Assembly: GCF_010015445.1 (NCBI RefSeq)
Contig: NC_053121.1
Coordinates: 24,274,434-24,338,433 of the forward strand
Length of the DNA: 64,000 nucleotides
Origin: Perca fluviatilis
Lineage: Eukaryota; Chordata; Actinopteri; Perciformes; Percidae
Direction: 5' to 3'
Shown: positions 43,001 through 59,099 of the stretch, one piece after another
How the letters are laid out: the number at the start of each line of letters is the position of its first letter
Numbering within the stretch: the first letter of the stretch is position 1
Notes under the pieces: generated by a model
Told to the model about the DNA's origin: nothing
Database searches by the model: none
The model's input: only the letters and a program-made list of their open reading frames with translations
Translations under genes and position numbers: made by a program

Positions 43001-46000
43001 GATATCTCAGAAACTGGCTCATCAGAAAATGTCAAAATATCTGTTATGTAAGGCATGGATAATAAATGAAAAAAAGAAGAAAAAAAAGACATCTTTTCAT
43101 GAACCATCCACAGGGGCAAGTTGCAATGCATCAAAAGACAAATATGCATTAGATATGAGGATAGGCGGGGCATTTCTATTCCGCTGCATGTGGGCTATTC
43201 AGCGATACTCAGTTTTTGGCAAATTCTGCAACAATAGTTGGGAGAGCGGAGTGTTCAAGGGGCTTGGGCTTAAGTTGACAGTGGAGCAACCATTGGGGAG
43301 AGTAAATAGGAGCCTAGTTTAATAAGCCCTAGTGCAGGCTGGACTACACAGGGGGCTGGCACCGCTGAAATCAGAAGACTGCAGATGAAGATGAGAAAGA
43401 AATCTAAAGGATCAGTCTGATTAAGTCATAAGAGCACAGAGCAGGGACTCCACATTCTTTTCACCATTCCATGATTTGTAAACACATTAAACATGTGCAA
43501 ATAATTGTAATGATTGAATTATCTTACATTAGAGCCCTGCTTCCGAAGGTGCGTTAAAGATTATTAATTGTCAAGCTGTCAAATTAACACAGGCTTAGAC
43601 ATGAAACAGATTACCTTACCAATGTTCTCAGAAAAGAGCAAGTGACATGAGCTACACATTCTCGTCACTCCACTGTTTCTTCTTATTGACAGTTCCATTA
43701 TGTATTGTTCAATCTTTTCCTTTAGAATCAATCGTTCTTCATTGTTACAATTGCCCTTAGTATGCATTGTTAGCATCACTGATGCTTCAATGCCAACCCC
43801 CTCCGTAGCTACCATTCTCCAACTGGAGAGAATGTGAAAAATAAATTAAAGCAGCAGTGAAGCTACATCCAGTTTACCATGAGGGGTTGCAATTTTCCAC
43901 TGAGAGAGGGGCAGTGTATAGAAAAGCAGATATATGAGTCAAGTTCCATGCATGTTTGGAGGAGAATCTGGCAACTTACCATGGAACCACACTGGCAGAG
44001 ATTAGGGGGCCATCATGAAGGAGCCATAGAGGGTGAAGATAGCCAGGAGCTGCAGGGATAGAGATAGATGAGACGGAGGAACAAGAGGACCTGGAAAAAA
44101 AAGGAGAGGGGGCACAGAGGGGTGGATGAAAAGAACGCAACTTGGGGAGCAACATCACCACTGGTTTGACCAGGGGAGGCTGGGGGAAAAGCCAGAGATT
44201 CAATTAAAATCGCACTTGGTCAGTCCGAGTCAATGCTGATACAGCCTCTCCAGCCCGAGCCGAGTGCTTAAACCGTACTTGGAAAAGTATGGGAGCTGCA
44301 CAGTGTAAGTTACGCAATATGTCATACATGGTTATGATGATGCATAACACCAAAGACCCTGATGTGAAAAAGCAGCCCACCTCCTGGTACACAGCTGGGG
44401 CTCAACCCAAGTATGGCATAACAGAAACGCAGGGGGGGGATGAGGGGGCAAGATGGCAATTCAATGTGTTCCAAGGTGAAATGGATTTATTTACATTAAA
44501 TTGATAAGTATACCCTGTATACCCTATCCAAAATGGCGCCAGCGCTTGTTGCTAGGCAGAGAGCGCAAGAGTAAAGATGGCGGCGGGCAAGTGGCAAACT
44601 GGGAAGCGGAGGTCTAATCAGTTGTGATTACTGGGGGGAAGGGTGTGGCAGGGTTCAGTGAATATGGAATATTACCACGGCTTGGTCAAAAATGCACAAC
44701 TGAAGAATTACATAGGCCACTGTAGTCAGAGAAATTCACTGTTTAGGTTGCTGCCTTTTGGCTTCATACATGTCCTCACACAACAAACGGAAAATCAGTT
44801 CAGTTCCAAATTGCAAAATCAGATGCTTCTCTATGCACAAAATAGTGTTTGATCACCTCTATTGTGTTTTCTGTGAAGAGATTTACTATTTTTAGAAATG
44901 GAGAACAGAGGGGCAGAATGTGGCAATGCATACAATAGTTGGGGTTTAGAAGATGAGCTCTGAGGTAGAATATCTTGAGATTCCTCTAAAAGCATTGATA
45001 CTACAGTAACAAAAACATTTGATGCAAGCTATTGATAAGGTTGCAATACAAGAGAAAGATATCTCATACATTTCAGTCATCACATCATTAAAGTACTCTG
45101 ATCAAAGCCAACCTTGTTCACCTCAATTTACTGGAAGAAAGAAGCACTTCACAACTTAAATATTTTACAACATCAACCACTTGAAATGATCTATCTTAGA
45201 CCATATCACACCACTTACCACATCTTCAACTCAAGGAAAATAATTATCTGAAACGACCTGAGCAGCACTGAATCAGCAGTATTTATCAGATACACATTCA
45301 TTACTCATTAAACAAATAATAAAAAAGACTTATGTAGTTGTTGTCTTTATCAAAACGGAAATCCAGGTACTGAAAATTATGGATGTCTTTCAGCAAGATG
45401 CCTCATGGAAAGCTAAAAGCGGAAATTTACTGCAGTGATACTCAAAAGGGATTTGCAAAAGGCATCATCTAAAAATACTTGACTGTCCCTAAAGATGTAT
45501 CCTCATAAATATCATGCGCAACATGTACTTTTTAACCAGCACACAACACACAAACTACTTCATCACAGCTTTGCAAAATATTGAGAAAAATTACAATTTG
45601 AGCACGTAAAATGTGCTTACAGAGCAATGTTTCACTCAAAAATATGAGAATTAAAACCGTTTTGGGATGATTGTTATTTTGAAATGTTTGTTTGAATATA
45701 GAAGGATGAATGTAAAAATGTAAAAATAATATGAGTGTCTTGTGGTCCTATCTACCTAGCAATTTGTCTTATAACAGCACAATAACCAAAGTCTTCTGAA
45801 CTTTTAAAGTGCCCGAAAGTGTATTAATATGGTTGACACTGGAAGGAAAACATCTAATGCAGTCTTGGAGCATTCACTCCATGTATTTTTGTGGCCATCC
45901 AGACAACTGCCCCTCCATCAAATCCTTTCACTGGAATAAGGAACATCCTTTTTACAGCTAGTTAGCTGTCAGATCACTGTAAGCATATATTTCAAAGAGA

Positions 46001-46997
46001 TGTAAAATGAACGCACTCTTGACCTGAATTCCTTTTGATATGTGTGAAACAAATAGCATATATAATAGCAGTCATCATCCCGATGCAAAATGCTGACATC
46101 CATACATATAGGTACAAAAGCTTTGCTACTGGCAGAGGCTTTATTTCATTACCTTATTCATCATAATTGTGACCTGTCTGATCTCCCTAATAATTAAGGT
46201 ATTGCAGTAATTTTCTGAGCGAGACGAGGACAGACACTCACTGGGTACATCATCTTCAGCTACACGCCATAAAATGGTCTAATAACTGTACTTCAACCTG
46301 CTCACTCAGTTTCCAATCACTCTCCCTTTTAAGTTACTAATATTGTTAGACAGAGGTGTAATGTTTGACACAGGAAACAGGGAGAATGAGCTGTATGACA
46401 ATAATAACTCACTACGGAGGAGTTTAGCTCTGCTCCAGGACTAACAGTGAAACTGAATTCAAGCTCTGCTGAGGAACAGGCAGGCTTCAAACAGAAATCT
46501 AGTCAGCTTATTCCTCTAAAATAATGAGGCGTTGGTTGAAATGTACATTCAAGAACACAATAAACAAGCAAACATGAACAAATATGCCAGCAAAACTGTA
46601 ACGTAGGTGGAGTGAAGCAAACATTTTACTATTAGCAGTGTGTGCACACAAAAAATGAAGAACTAACCTCTCTCATTTTATTTTTTGCTTTTTTTTTTTT
46701 AACTTTTTCAACTTTAAGTAATAGCCACATTACATAGAACACCACATATCTGTCCTCTCTTAGTAGTATTGTGATTTTTGATCAGTGAAATCCTAAAAAT
46801 ATGAATTCAGACTCAAAGTGAAAAGCTCAGTTATTTGAATGTAAAAGCCTTTTAGAGTAAATGTAAGTGTTGTTATAGAATAATTGTAATAATAATTGAG
46901 CTTTTATGTATTAGTGTTTGGACAATACAAACTTGTTTTGAGGCTACATATTTGTGTTTGCAGCTTGCTTTCCTTCGAGGTTAAGATGTTTTGTTTT
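40004..46997. other. 7 kb gene-free sequence
   Basis: No gene is supported. It includes a promoter-like CpG patch at 44530-44600 (listed separately) and a GC-balanced unique block at 41650-41940 that could be a regulatory element. Open frames are short and without family signatures. Confidence 0.5.
44530..44600. promoter_or_regulatory. CpG-rich YY1/RFX-like motif cluster
   Basis: Within about 55 bp there are AAAATGGCGCC (44530-44540), X-box half-site GTTGCTAGGCA (44548-44558) and AAGATGGCGGC (44574-44584). The last is a full YY1-type core often found at vertebrate transcription starts. CpGs are locally dense in otherwise CpG-poor DNA. No exon was recognised downstream on either strand. Confidence 0.4.
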
Positions 46998-47104
<107 letters not shown>

Positions 47105-47961
47105 TTGTGCATTGAGTGACAGAAAGACAGAATCGAGTGGAAATATAAAAGTTGATTAATAGGATATAAAATCCGCAAAGTGACCTAAAGTGCAAGAAAA
47201 AACACTCAAGGACGCGCCTCATTGAAAGACAGAATGCGCGTGACCTTGTTGCAAATACACCTGTATCCCCAAAAAACGAAAATCTGATTTAAAAAGCGAA
47301 CGCTTAGTTTAGTTTGTTGTTTGTTGTGCAGAGTGACCATCACATTATTTGCATGATTTGTTTTAAGCAATTTTGAGTACATTTTAGTATCTCACGTTAG
47401 TGTTCACAAGATTTCCTTTAATCAAACCAGTTGAATACCTTTGTGGTAAAGGTCTGACCAATTCCTGATATAAACACAGAATATATATTTTGTATGTGAG
47501 AATACCCGCTGTACTAGTTTGCACAAAATTGCAAACCTGCAAATATTGCGTGGGCTACTAAAGGATAAAATGAAAAAAATAATGTGATGAAAATGCATTG
47601 ATTGGGTTTAATCACACGCCTGATCAAAGAGAATATAGACACTTTAATAAAATATAGAATACATTAATTATACAGTATAGGCTTATGTACAGTAGAACTG
47701 TATGCTAATTAAACGTTTTTAATAGTATCACGAACACTGGTTTATGCTCACACTGGTCTTACTTTGCACAGAAATGTGAAATATACATATAATACAAACA
47801 AGAATACGAAAGTGTAATGAAAAGGGGACGAAAAGTGGAACTTAATCAAGTTGAGGGAAAAAAAACCTACTGAGCCTCGCAGTATTTTAATTACAGACAA
47901 ATCATGCTTCGGGCCCATCACGCAGGCTCAAAACGTAACTTGAGAAAATATCTTTCTGATA

Positions 47962-48485
47962 TTTATTTCATCTTGCGACATACATAAAGACATGAATAAT
48001 GTTTCTATCTCTCCGGCATACATTACATCTAGTTTACATTCAACAGAGACCCCTACACTTAATGAAGGGCTACATTCAGCAAGACGTCTTCTTCCAGTCT
48101 AAGCTCAGAAGACTTAACACGCAGCTTTCCATTAAAATCCTTTATAATTTTTTTTGTCTCACTTAAGATAGATATCTTTAATAATTACGTAACACAGCGA
48201 ACAATTAGGCATATCAACTTTGTAAAAGTTCCTATAACCCACTGTGGGAGAGATGTGGCTACAAGCCAAACCCAAACAGGCCTCACAACAACACATAAAG
48301 CTCGCCCACATTGCACAATGCAATATTTCAATAGGATGACTCAGGACGTGTCACAAAATATTTGATACTACATTCACAAAAATTCAGAGAGTAATATAGA
48401 TACAGCTGTACGTTTTTTTAGGCTATAACATGAAAAATAGGCCCGAAAAATAGGGTAGGTCGCCCGCATGTGTCCTAACAGGAAC
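47962..48485 (-). other. zic6: zic6 3' UTR to a candidate poly(A) signal
   Basis: The minus-strand stop codon is at 48488-48486. The first good AATAAA on the minus strand is at 47967-47962, giving a 3' UTR of about 0.5 kb. I saw no coding potential here. Confidence 0.5.
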
Positions 48486-50770
48486 TCACAAAGACGGGAT
48501 GTTGTTACATTGCTTTGGTGGGAAGGAGTCCACGCCGCTGTGGCATGTGTACCATCCGTTGACAATACTTTTCTGAAAGGGAGACGTGGTGGGGAAAGTC
48601 CTTGAGCTCTGGGCAAAAGTGTGACCTGTCTGGCCGCAGGGGTACTGGGAGGACTGGGACCTGTAGCTGCCTCTTTGTAGCAACAAAGGGTCCAAGAGGG
48701 GCTGTGACCTGTGTGTGGAGTAGTCCAAACTGCTGTCAAACGTGTGATGGAAACGTGACCTCGAGGTCGAATCATCTCGACTCTCTGGGGACAGGGGGAC
48801 TTCTTGAGTTGAGGTGGGGGGGTGAGGAGGGCTGATATGGGCTCCATCGGGGACTCGGGATGACCTGGCCTCCGCAATGTGACCCCCGTCCCCGGGACGC
48901 GCGTCATCGCTTTCGGCGACGTGGGTCTTGTTGCAGTGGAGCTTCATATGCTTGCGCAGGGAGCTTGGGTGGGTGTAACACTTGTCGCAGCCCCTGACCT
49001 TGCACATGTAGGGTTTGTCACTGGAGTGCACGTGAGAATGCTTCTTTCTGTCGCTGCTGTTCGCAAACCTCCGGTTGCAGCCCTCGAACTCACATTTAAA
49101 AGGTTTTTCACCTAAACGTGCAAAGAGAGAAATGACGGCGAGTTACGAAAATGCTTGCAGGCCCGTGCATGCTCTCCTTGGCCATATATGCTAATATTTA
49201 TAGCACTAAGTCAATTACGTGCACTCTATATCACCACAGCATGCTATATGAAAAGTGAGCCTGCAAAACAAAACAAAGAAAATGCACATTCAGGCTTCAC
49301 TCGACACTGAAATGACTATATATCTGATCTTAAGTTTTCAACCAGTGACTCTGCAAACACAAAAATCGCTTTTCAGCCTTGGTTACAGATGTTTAAAAAT
49401 GCCACATCTTCATGGTTGTTTGTTACTGATGTGCAAAAACTTGCGATGGGTCATGAAATTACAGAGTTCAAACTATTTGCTGAAACTTGGGTGCAGTCCT
49501 AACCGCAACAAGTGAGGCAGTTTGTCTGCGGACTAAATCAACAAGGCCTTAGTTAAACATGCATTAGATTATGATAAACATGTGGCAGCATGTGCAAAGA
49601 TTTCTTTCAATGGAATTATCATGCATAGAATGAATTATGGCTATCAAGATGCTAATGGGTCTTCTTGCACAAAATTGCCTCTACAGCTGCGCAGTCCCTC
49701 CTGCGCACACACACTGATGTAGCGGACAACCAGAAAGAGCTGGACTCCCAATAAAACCTTAATAGTTTCTGTTAAATCATTGTGCAGGCCTGTATCTAAA
49801 TGGATCTCTATCTTTTGGAATTCCAAAGAAATGTTAATATATTTTTTCTGACATAAATTATGTCTAATTAACACAATACGCATGTGCAGTAATAACAAAT
49901 GTCATTAAGCGTCCCTTTTCTGTCTCTATTCTCTTTGCTTTCATTAGTAAAACAATTTAACACCAGAAGTAAAAGGGGGCGCCTAATAAATATTTTTTTT
50001 TCTCCAGCCTCTCTTTTTCTCTGAGGGCCATTCACTCCATTCGTTAATTATATTTTCAATTGAAATGCCTACAGTATTATTCAGTATTATTACACCTTGT
50101 GAGATCACTTGTCTACTGCAATCCCTGAAGTGTGTGTAAAACATAAGTATAAAATAAGATTGCACAGTAAATCCTTTTTATCGAAGATATTAGATGCTGT
50201 GCTCAAATGGAGCATAGAAGGAAAAGCCCAAAGACAGTCAGTTTTACAATGAAATGCATTTTATAACAATTCCACAGTGCTGCCTTCATAGCAAGTAACA
50301 GGCCTATCAAAGTGATGCAAATTAGGATAAGGTTATAAATAAATTACCTTTTTAAATGGGACTCATTTTGTTTATATTGCTAATCATTTCATTTTGCTGA
50401 CTGAGGTCATCCGTTTTCTCGCCTTTTTATTTCCGACTAGGCCTACATCACTGTGTGATGTGCTCTGCTAGTCTTCCTGCACAGGAGATGAGTCCCTGAG
50501 AGGCAGAAACAGCGTAACAGCTACGTCACAACTCTCCGGTGTCCCGGCATTTATTTAATAATTTCAGTGAATGAAGTGGGAGAGGCACCCAAACCACTAG
50601 GCCTGCAGAATATACTCGTTTGCAACTGTCTTACTACTACTCATCTGTGGTGCCAGCATGGAGCCTAAACATGCTTTTCTCCTGCAAAATCCACAAGGAC
50701 GGCAAGAAGCAGCGAGAGAAGCTGTGCATGAAAACATTTTATAACAATGTTGGCCAAAATAACAGCACAG

Positions 50771-50813
<43 letters not shown>

Positions 50814-51968
50814 CAATAATAAATTGTGACAGAATTGGCAAACTTCCATAATCAATAACATAACGAAACATAATAAAATGTGTTCACACAGATAAACTCA
50901 AATAGCTTTTTTTAAATTTAAAATATCACTTATCAAAATGTATTATTATTAATATTATTAGTGGTATTAATATCATCAAATCGTGTGCATTAGTGTGATT
51001 ATGAACTAACCTGTGTGAGTCCTCTTGTGGATCTTTAGGTTTTCTGATCTTGCAAAAACTTTCTCACAGCCGTGAAAGGGGCAGGGAAAGGGCTTTTCCC
51101 CTGTGTGGACTCTGACGTGGTTCACCAGCTTGTATTTGGCTTTGAAAGGCTTCCTGTCTCTCGCACAATTCTCCCAGTGACACACATATTCAGAGTGATC
51201 TGGTCCTCCGACATGCTCCACTGTTACATGGGTGACAAGTTCATACATGGTCCCGAAGGCTCTGGAGCAAGACAGCTTCCCAGCCCCCTCTTGGCCGTCA
51301 CTCCACTTGCACACCAGCTCATGCTTCACTGTTTGTTTAGAGCACCTGAGGAAAGCGTCGCCGCCTCCACGCTGAATTGCCATGTTGAGGGGTTTGTACA
51401 GACCCAGGAATTGTGAGACAAGTTGCTGGCTGTTTCCCTTGGGGTTGATAGTTTGGCCATAAGGGTGCGTCCGGCCGAGGAGGTCGCCAGGTATACCCAG
51501 CATCATCTGGCTGCCAAAATCTCGAGATGCGTCGGCGGAGGCGTGGGCCTGCTCCTGATAACTTGAGAAAAAAGCATGGCTTCTGTTGTCTCTGTAGCCA
51601 GGAAAGTCACGATACCTTCCAATCCCGCCATGTTGGTTAGCTCTTGATGCCAGTTGATCAGTGACGGGTGGCATGCCGGCTCCAGAAAGATTGGCTCCAA
51701 TGATAATGCCCCTAGGGCTGTGCTCTAAGCGGTGACTGGGGTATCCAGAGTCTGAAGAATTGGGAAACGAATGGTCAACATATGCACTGGACCTCGTCTC
51801 GGGGTAGTCTCGCAAATTGTGCGAGGGGCAGAGTTTTAAGGAACTGCCAGTGGGGAGTCCCATGTGCTCCCCTGCCAAAGGTGGCAGCACCACGCTGGGT
51901 TCAGTATTGCTCTCCCCGGGGTTGACGCAAGAGAGAGGGCAGCCACTAAACCTCGAAAGGCTTGTCAT
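48486..51968 (-). CDS. zic6: Zic family member 6, zinc-finger transcription factor (2 exons)
   Basis: The minus-strand coding sequence joins 51968-51011 and 49111-48486 (1,584 nt, 527 aa). The donor is CAG|GTTAGT and the acceptor TTTAG|GTGAAA, at the same THTG|EKP point as zic3 intron 1. Five C2H2 fingers lie at about 220-252, 263-288, 296-318, 326-348 and 356-378. Finger 5 reads CKVRGC, with four residues between its cysteines as in Zic5-type proteins, and exon 2 runs through HMKLHC without a second intron. The 219-residue N terminus shows no ZOC motif, and the 149-residue tail is Ser/Thr/Pro/His-rich without the NEWYV ending. Linkage to zic3 and the divergent fingers point to zic6; zic5 is the main alternative but is normally paired with zic2. 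It is a nuclear DNA-binding protein whose expression probably overlaps zic3 in dorsal neural tissue. The start ATG has A at -3. Confidence 0.93.
49112..51010 (-). other. zic6: zic6 intron with (AAT)n tract
   Basis: This single 1,899 bp intron lies at the conserved Zic position between fingers 3 and 4. It contains an (AAT)n microsatellite at 50775-50812. The rest is unique AT-rich sequence, and I saw no convincing exon inside it. Confidence 0.9.
50775..50812. repeat. (AAT)n microsatellite
   Basis: About 12 AAT units within the zic6 intron. Confidence 0.92.
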
Positions 51969-52620
51969 TTTTTGTTGTTGGTTTGGCTATGAGTTTGCAA
52001 AATCAACCGAATTCAGCACTCAGGATTCACCTAGAAATCCTCTTTCCATTTTCCCTGTTTGTGTATCATCTGCATGTGAAATTCGTGGCTGTGAACTTCG
52101 CAGAAGTAGGAACCAGACTCAATTTCGTTAAAGTTGGTGTGAGTCCCATGCCGTTCACTTTGCCCTCTTGATTTGTGGCAATAACCGTGGTAGTAAAAAT
52201 GCTTCGAAACAGGCCATGGTGCAATATAAAAGCACAGCAGGCAAACCTGCTTTTAAAAAGGGAGCTTTGGGATTGGTTGGAATGCGCTGTGATTGACAGG
52301 CGCTGGGTTTGTTTTAAAAGGGACACGCAGGCGTTCACTGCACGACTCCGTTTTCAAATATCGCAGAGAAAATGCTTTGAAATATGCCGCGATAGATGCA
52401 GATATTGCTGCCTCTTTAACTTCAGGCGCCTTCTCATAAGACCCCTTCTCTAAATCTCTACATGTGAAAAAAATGTAAAGGTTTATGTGTTATACTAATC
52501 ATCTGATCAAGTGATTAAATGCAGACATGAGCAAAACACAAGACTATCTACCGTCCTTTATATCGCTGGAAATCTTGCCAAAGCAAATGTCCCACTCCTG
52601 CCCTGCAAGAATAATAGAGA
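51969..52620 (-). promoter_or_regulatory. zic6: zic6 promoter and 5' UTR region
   Basis: On the minus strand a CCAAT box is at 52276-52272, about 300 bp upstream of the ATG. A TATA-like TATAAAGG on the minus strand lies around 52562-52555, about 590 bp upstream. A plus-strand TATAAAAG at about 52225 points away from zic6. Which element sets the start site cannot be decided from the sequence. Confidence 0.45.
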
Positions 52621-54872
52621 GTGGCCATAGCGTGTCCAGGCCAATTATTGTCAAGACTTTCAATTTGAGTGGTGTGCCACATTTCAAAACGATATAAAGT
52701 CACAGGAAACAAATTCTAACAATTATTTCAGTTGTTTGAAATTATTTAAAATAGCCCATAATGCTTGTGTGCTTCATAGCCTGCACGACAATAAAGTTAA
52801 AGGGTGTATTTGTTGGCTATATGTAATATATAGTTGACTGAGCTCTCATGGAGGTAAGAGTATCTTTGCATTACACTTTACTTTGATAGTAAATGCATTT
52901 TTTTAAGGGAACAAAATTACTTGTTGGCCTCATGTCCAAAGAAAAATAAAACTTTCATAAAGCAACAAGTAGTTCTATGACACCGGAAAACCAACATATC
53001 ATAATTATGTTATTGGAAAAAGTTATTTCAGATCATTTTCCAGCAGTGTCATTGAGGAATACTGCAAAACAGGATGTACTGTTACCTTTGAGTCCAACGT
53101 GAACTATAAGCTTTAATAAATTAATAATCATCAAAAGTGCGTCTTTTGCACTAATCATGCGTCTTGCAGCCTAGCACAGAAGTTATGTAAAATGTAAATT
53201 ATGAAACGTCACAAACAGCAGTGGACAGACTCCACTGTTCTTGGGAAACTCTGATCAACTTTCTTACTTTGGGGTGCTGTGAGGACAGCAGCGTCAAGCT
53301 CTGCACGCTCCTCTAGTGCAGAACATATTTCTGCACGTTTCCTCGCTTTAACGTGGCTCTGATTCTATCAGAGCGCTGTCTTTTAGCAAGCCCAGTTCAG
53401 ACAAATTCTTTTATCTGTTGCTTTTATTTAAATCTACACGACGGACTGAATGTTCGAGATTTAAGGTGAAAAAAAAACGTATTTCCAAAGACAGTAGCTG
53501 GCGGAATTGTCATCCTTTTCTTAAAATAAAAAGCGGAAAAAAATCCTTTTCCACATTGTTATGCTGACGTCACCTGCAGTGGATCCTAGGCAGAGACAAA
53601 GCAAGGGGCCCACTTGACATTAAGTGCTGCAAAATAGTAGACATGCCCAGAACTGGTCTAATTCCGTCATGATTGTAATGGACGCTCATGTTTATCAACC
53701 TTTAACCCGATGCATTTCCGAAAATGATTGAGGGTTGAAGGCCAATAAAGCGAAGGTTTCCAAAAATGACTGACAGACCTGCGCCCTGAATCATTCCAGG
53801 TCCTCATTTGCAGCAAGAAGGCCAAACAAGAAAGAGGACTACCTCTTTTGTGATTTAATAAACCGAATATGTGAGGCATCCTCACCTTTTCAATAATAGT
53901 CACAAGTGTGTGCTATAGTCCTAGTATATTTTGTATAAAAGACAAAGGTTATTTACAGGCTCATAACATCTAGGCTGCATTTGCTTAAATGTTCAAATTA
54001 CCCTTAATGTGGTCATAACTTAAATTAGAATTTACTCTAAGCAGTTTTTAATTTAACTGCAAAACAGTATGGATGTTTAATAATAACAACATAATCAACT
54101 ATGAGTGTAGTAGCCTTCATTTGTAAATTTTAATTTAAATCAGAATTTGCCAAATACGTTTAACAAAATTTGTATTTCATATGATTAAAGTTGGTAGCTT
54201 CACAGTGTTACTACTGTAATAGTAATGGCAGAGACATGCAAACATAAACCACAATTAGTTATTACTTAGTTGAGGACGTTTTCATGTCCATCTTTACCAT
54301 ATCATCTGTTAAATTTGACAAAATATGCCAAGTCTGTGACAATGTAGATTTTTTTTAAATTCGGAAACACATGAAACTCCAGTTTAAACATCTACATTGT
54401 ACCAAATTCTATCATTTTGACATTTGCAATCCCTTCTAAGCCTCCAGTTTTATGAGTTCGGTCATTTATGCTTGGTTGCTTGACAGGCCAGACAAAATCC
54501 TAGTGACTGTTGCACACAAAATATTACTCCCAACTATCAAAACACTCATGTCAGGAAATAGTCTTTACATCCATAAGATCCCAGTCACTTCCAGTACAGT
54601 GAATATGGACAAAATGAATGACAAAGGGGCGATATGAAGAGATGAAATCAAACAGAAAATAAATGCCAGTTAGAAGACCAGAGTTACAATATAATGTCAT
54701 GTTGTAGATAGGATTGAAAATTCAGCTCATTTTATTTATTTAACCCATTTAAGAATTCTTTTAAAATAACATGCAATGCCTTTTTGGGGAAAACTATTTG
54801 CTCAAAGGCGATAAACATTTAGGCTATAAACAGTGTGTATAAGAAACACCAGGTGTTACACTACAAAAAGTA

Positions 54873-54873
<1 letters not shown>
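52621..54873. other. zic6-zic3 intergenic, left part
   Basis: No coding region. A perfect CRE palindrome TGACGTCA lies at 53565-53572, and an 8 bp perfect hairpin (GCTCTGAT at 53356 with ATCAGAGC at 53367) lies nearby. Shared zic enhancers are expected in this interval from family knowledge. Confidence 0.5.

Positions 54874-54874
<1 letters not shown>

Positions 54875-54936
<62 letters not shown>
54875..54936. repeat. (GT)n microsatellite
   Basis: A perfect run of about 31 GT units. Confidence 0.96.
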
Positions 54937-57643
<2,707 letters not shown>

Positions 57644-57744
57644 CGTGGTACACTGTGTGTGCTCGTGCACGCGCATGATGTGTGCCGTGTGAGAAGACGA
57701 GTGTGCGAGAGTAAAGGGAGGAGTAAACTGTGAGAGGCTATGCC

Positions 57745-57835
57745 TCCGTGGTGAGAGAGAGGGAAAAAGACGGAGAGAGAGGCAGGCGGACAGGGAGGGA
57801 GAGAGAGAAAATGGGAGAGGGAGAGCAGCTTACGG
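57745..57835. repeat. polypurine (GA)n-like tract
   Basis: About 90 bases nearly free of T and C on this strand, with GAGAGAGAG and GGGAGAGG units. It lies about 1.75 kb upstream of the zic3 ATG. Confidence 0.85.
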
Positions 57836-58702
57836 AGGAAAAAGAGATGAAGTGAATCTCATTCCTCGTTTTGGTTCAAGATAAATTGTTGAGATTATGT
57901 ACAAAAGCGCCAGTGTTGAACTAATGTGCACGACGACCATACAAAACAGAGGTATGCAGGTCCTTGCAACAATTTAATTACCATATGAGTAACATGCGCA
58001 CTGAGCAGGTTATGTTCATTTCAAGAAAACTAACTCCCATGCAACCTCCACCGGCTAAATATAATAAACTGTAGATTTACACACTTGACCATGCAGTCCA
58101 CACAGGCCTGCCTCTGTTACTAACACAGACAGACGACGGATAAGTAAGAAAACTCACCTTTTCAATCTATAACTCTTTCTCGAGGATATGTTCTGGAGTG
58201 AATGCGGTAGGATGAGGGCGAAAGCAGAATGAAGGACTGATTTGAAGATTTTTTTTTTTTAGGTCCAGATCCCCTAAAATAAAGAATGTGAGCTCCTTCC
58301 TGGGACAGATTGAGGGGGAAAGGATGTGAAAGGCTTGGAGTTAAAAAGCGCCGCTTGAAGCACTCAGCGCGTCTCTGAACTTGATCAGATTGTATGTGTC
58401 CTGCAGCGAGTCAGCGGCAGCCCTGTGAAAGTTGCTCAATGGCACGGTTTTTTTGGCTGAGCGAAGAAATCTCAGGATATTACAATTACTGCCATCTTTC
58501 TTTCTGTCTTTTATTCCTCCGACTTACACCCTATAGAGCTTTTGCAAAAAAAATACCCCCCTCCCCTTTCAAGCGGCTTCAAGAAAGCCACAGTTTGGAA
58601 CTGTGCCAAGTACATTGAAGTTTTCAGTTAATAAGAGCCAAACTGGTCACATGAAAGAGAAAAAAATAACACATAAGTCAATGATATAGTATAAACTACG
58701 AT
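57836..58702. other. upstream flank of zic3
   Basis: No gene is supported. The 74-codon plus-strand frame at 58394-58618 has no recognised features. The interval lies 0.9-1.7 kb upstream of the zic3 ATG and is a plausible regulatory region. Confidence 0.4.
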
Positions 58703-58828
<126 letters not shown>

Positions 58829-59099
58829 TTTTTTTAAATATAAAGGCCCTCTAACAAAAGTTAAACTTGCTTTCAAACTGTGTTGGAGGATTTTTAATAT
58901 GAAGAAGCTCGCAAACCAAATACATTTTATGTTGCAGAATAACTTCAGAACTGTTTGAACGGAATGTGGCTGGCTATAATAGCCTTCACCGATTATTTTT
59001 ATTTAGAAAACTGCTTGGGAGTCTCTTGAAGTGTAGCTGCATGCGCTACACATCCAGAATCTGCGCTAGTGCCCCGTTATACCTGCAAAATAATGCCTG

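Noticed and set aside
48374..48907. 177-codon minus-strand frame overlapping zic6 exon 2
   Set aside because: It is an out-of-frame shadow of the real zic6 C terminus.
48486..51968. Calling the minus-strand gene zic5
   Set aside because: Finger 5 is Zic5-like, but the neighbour is clearly zic3, whose fish partner is zic6; zic5 pairs with zic2.
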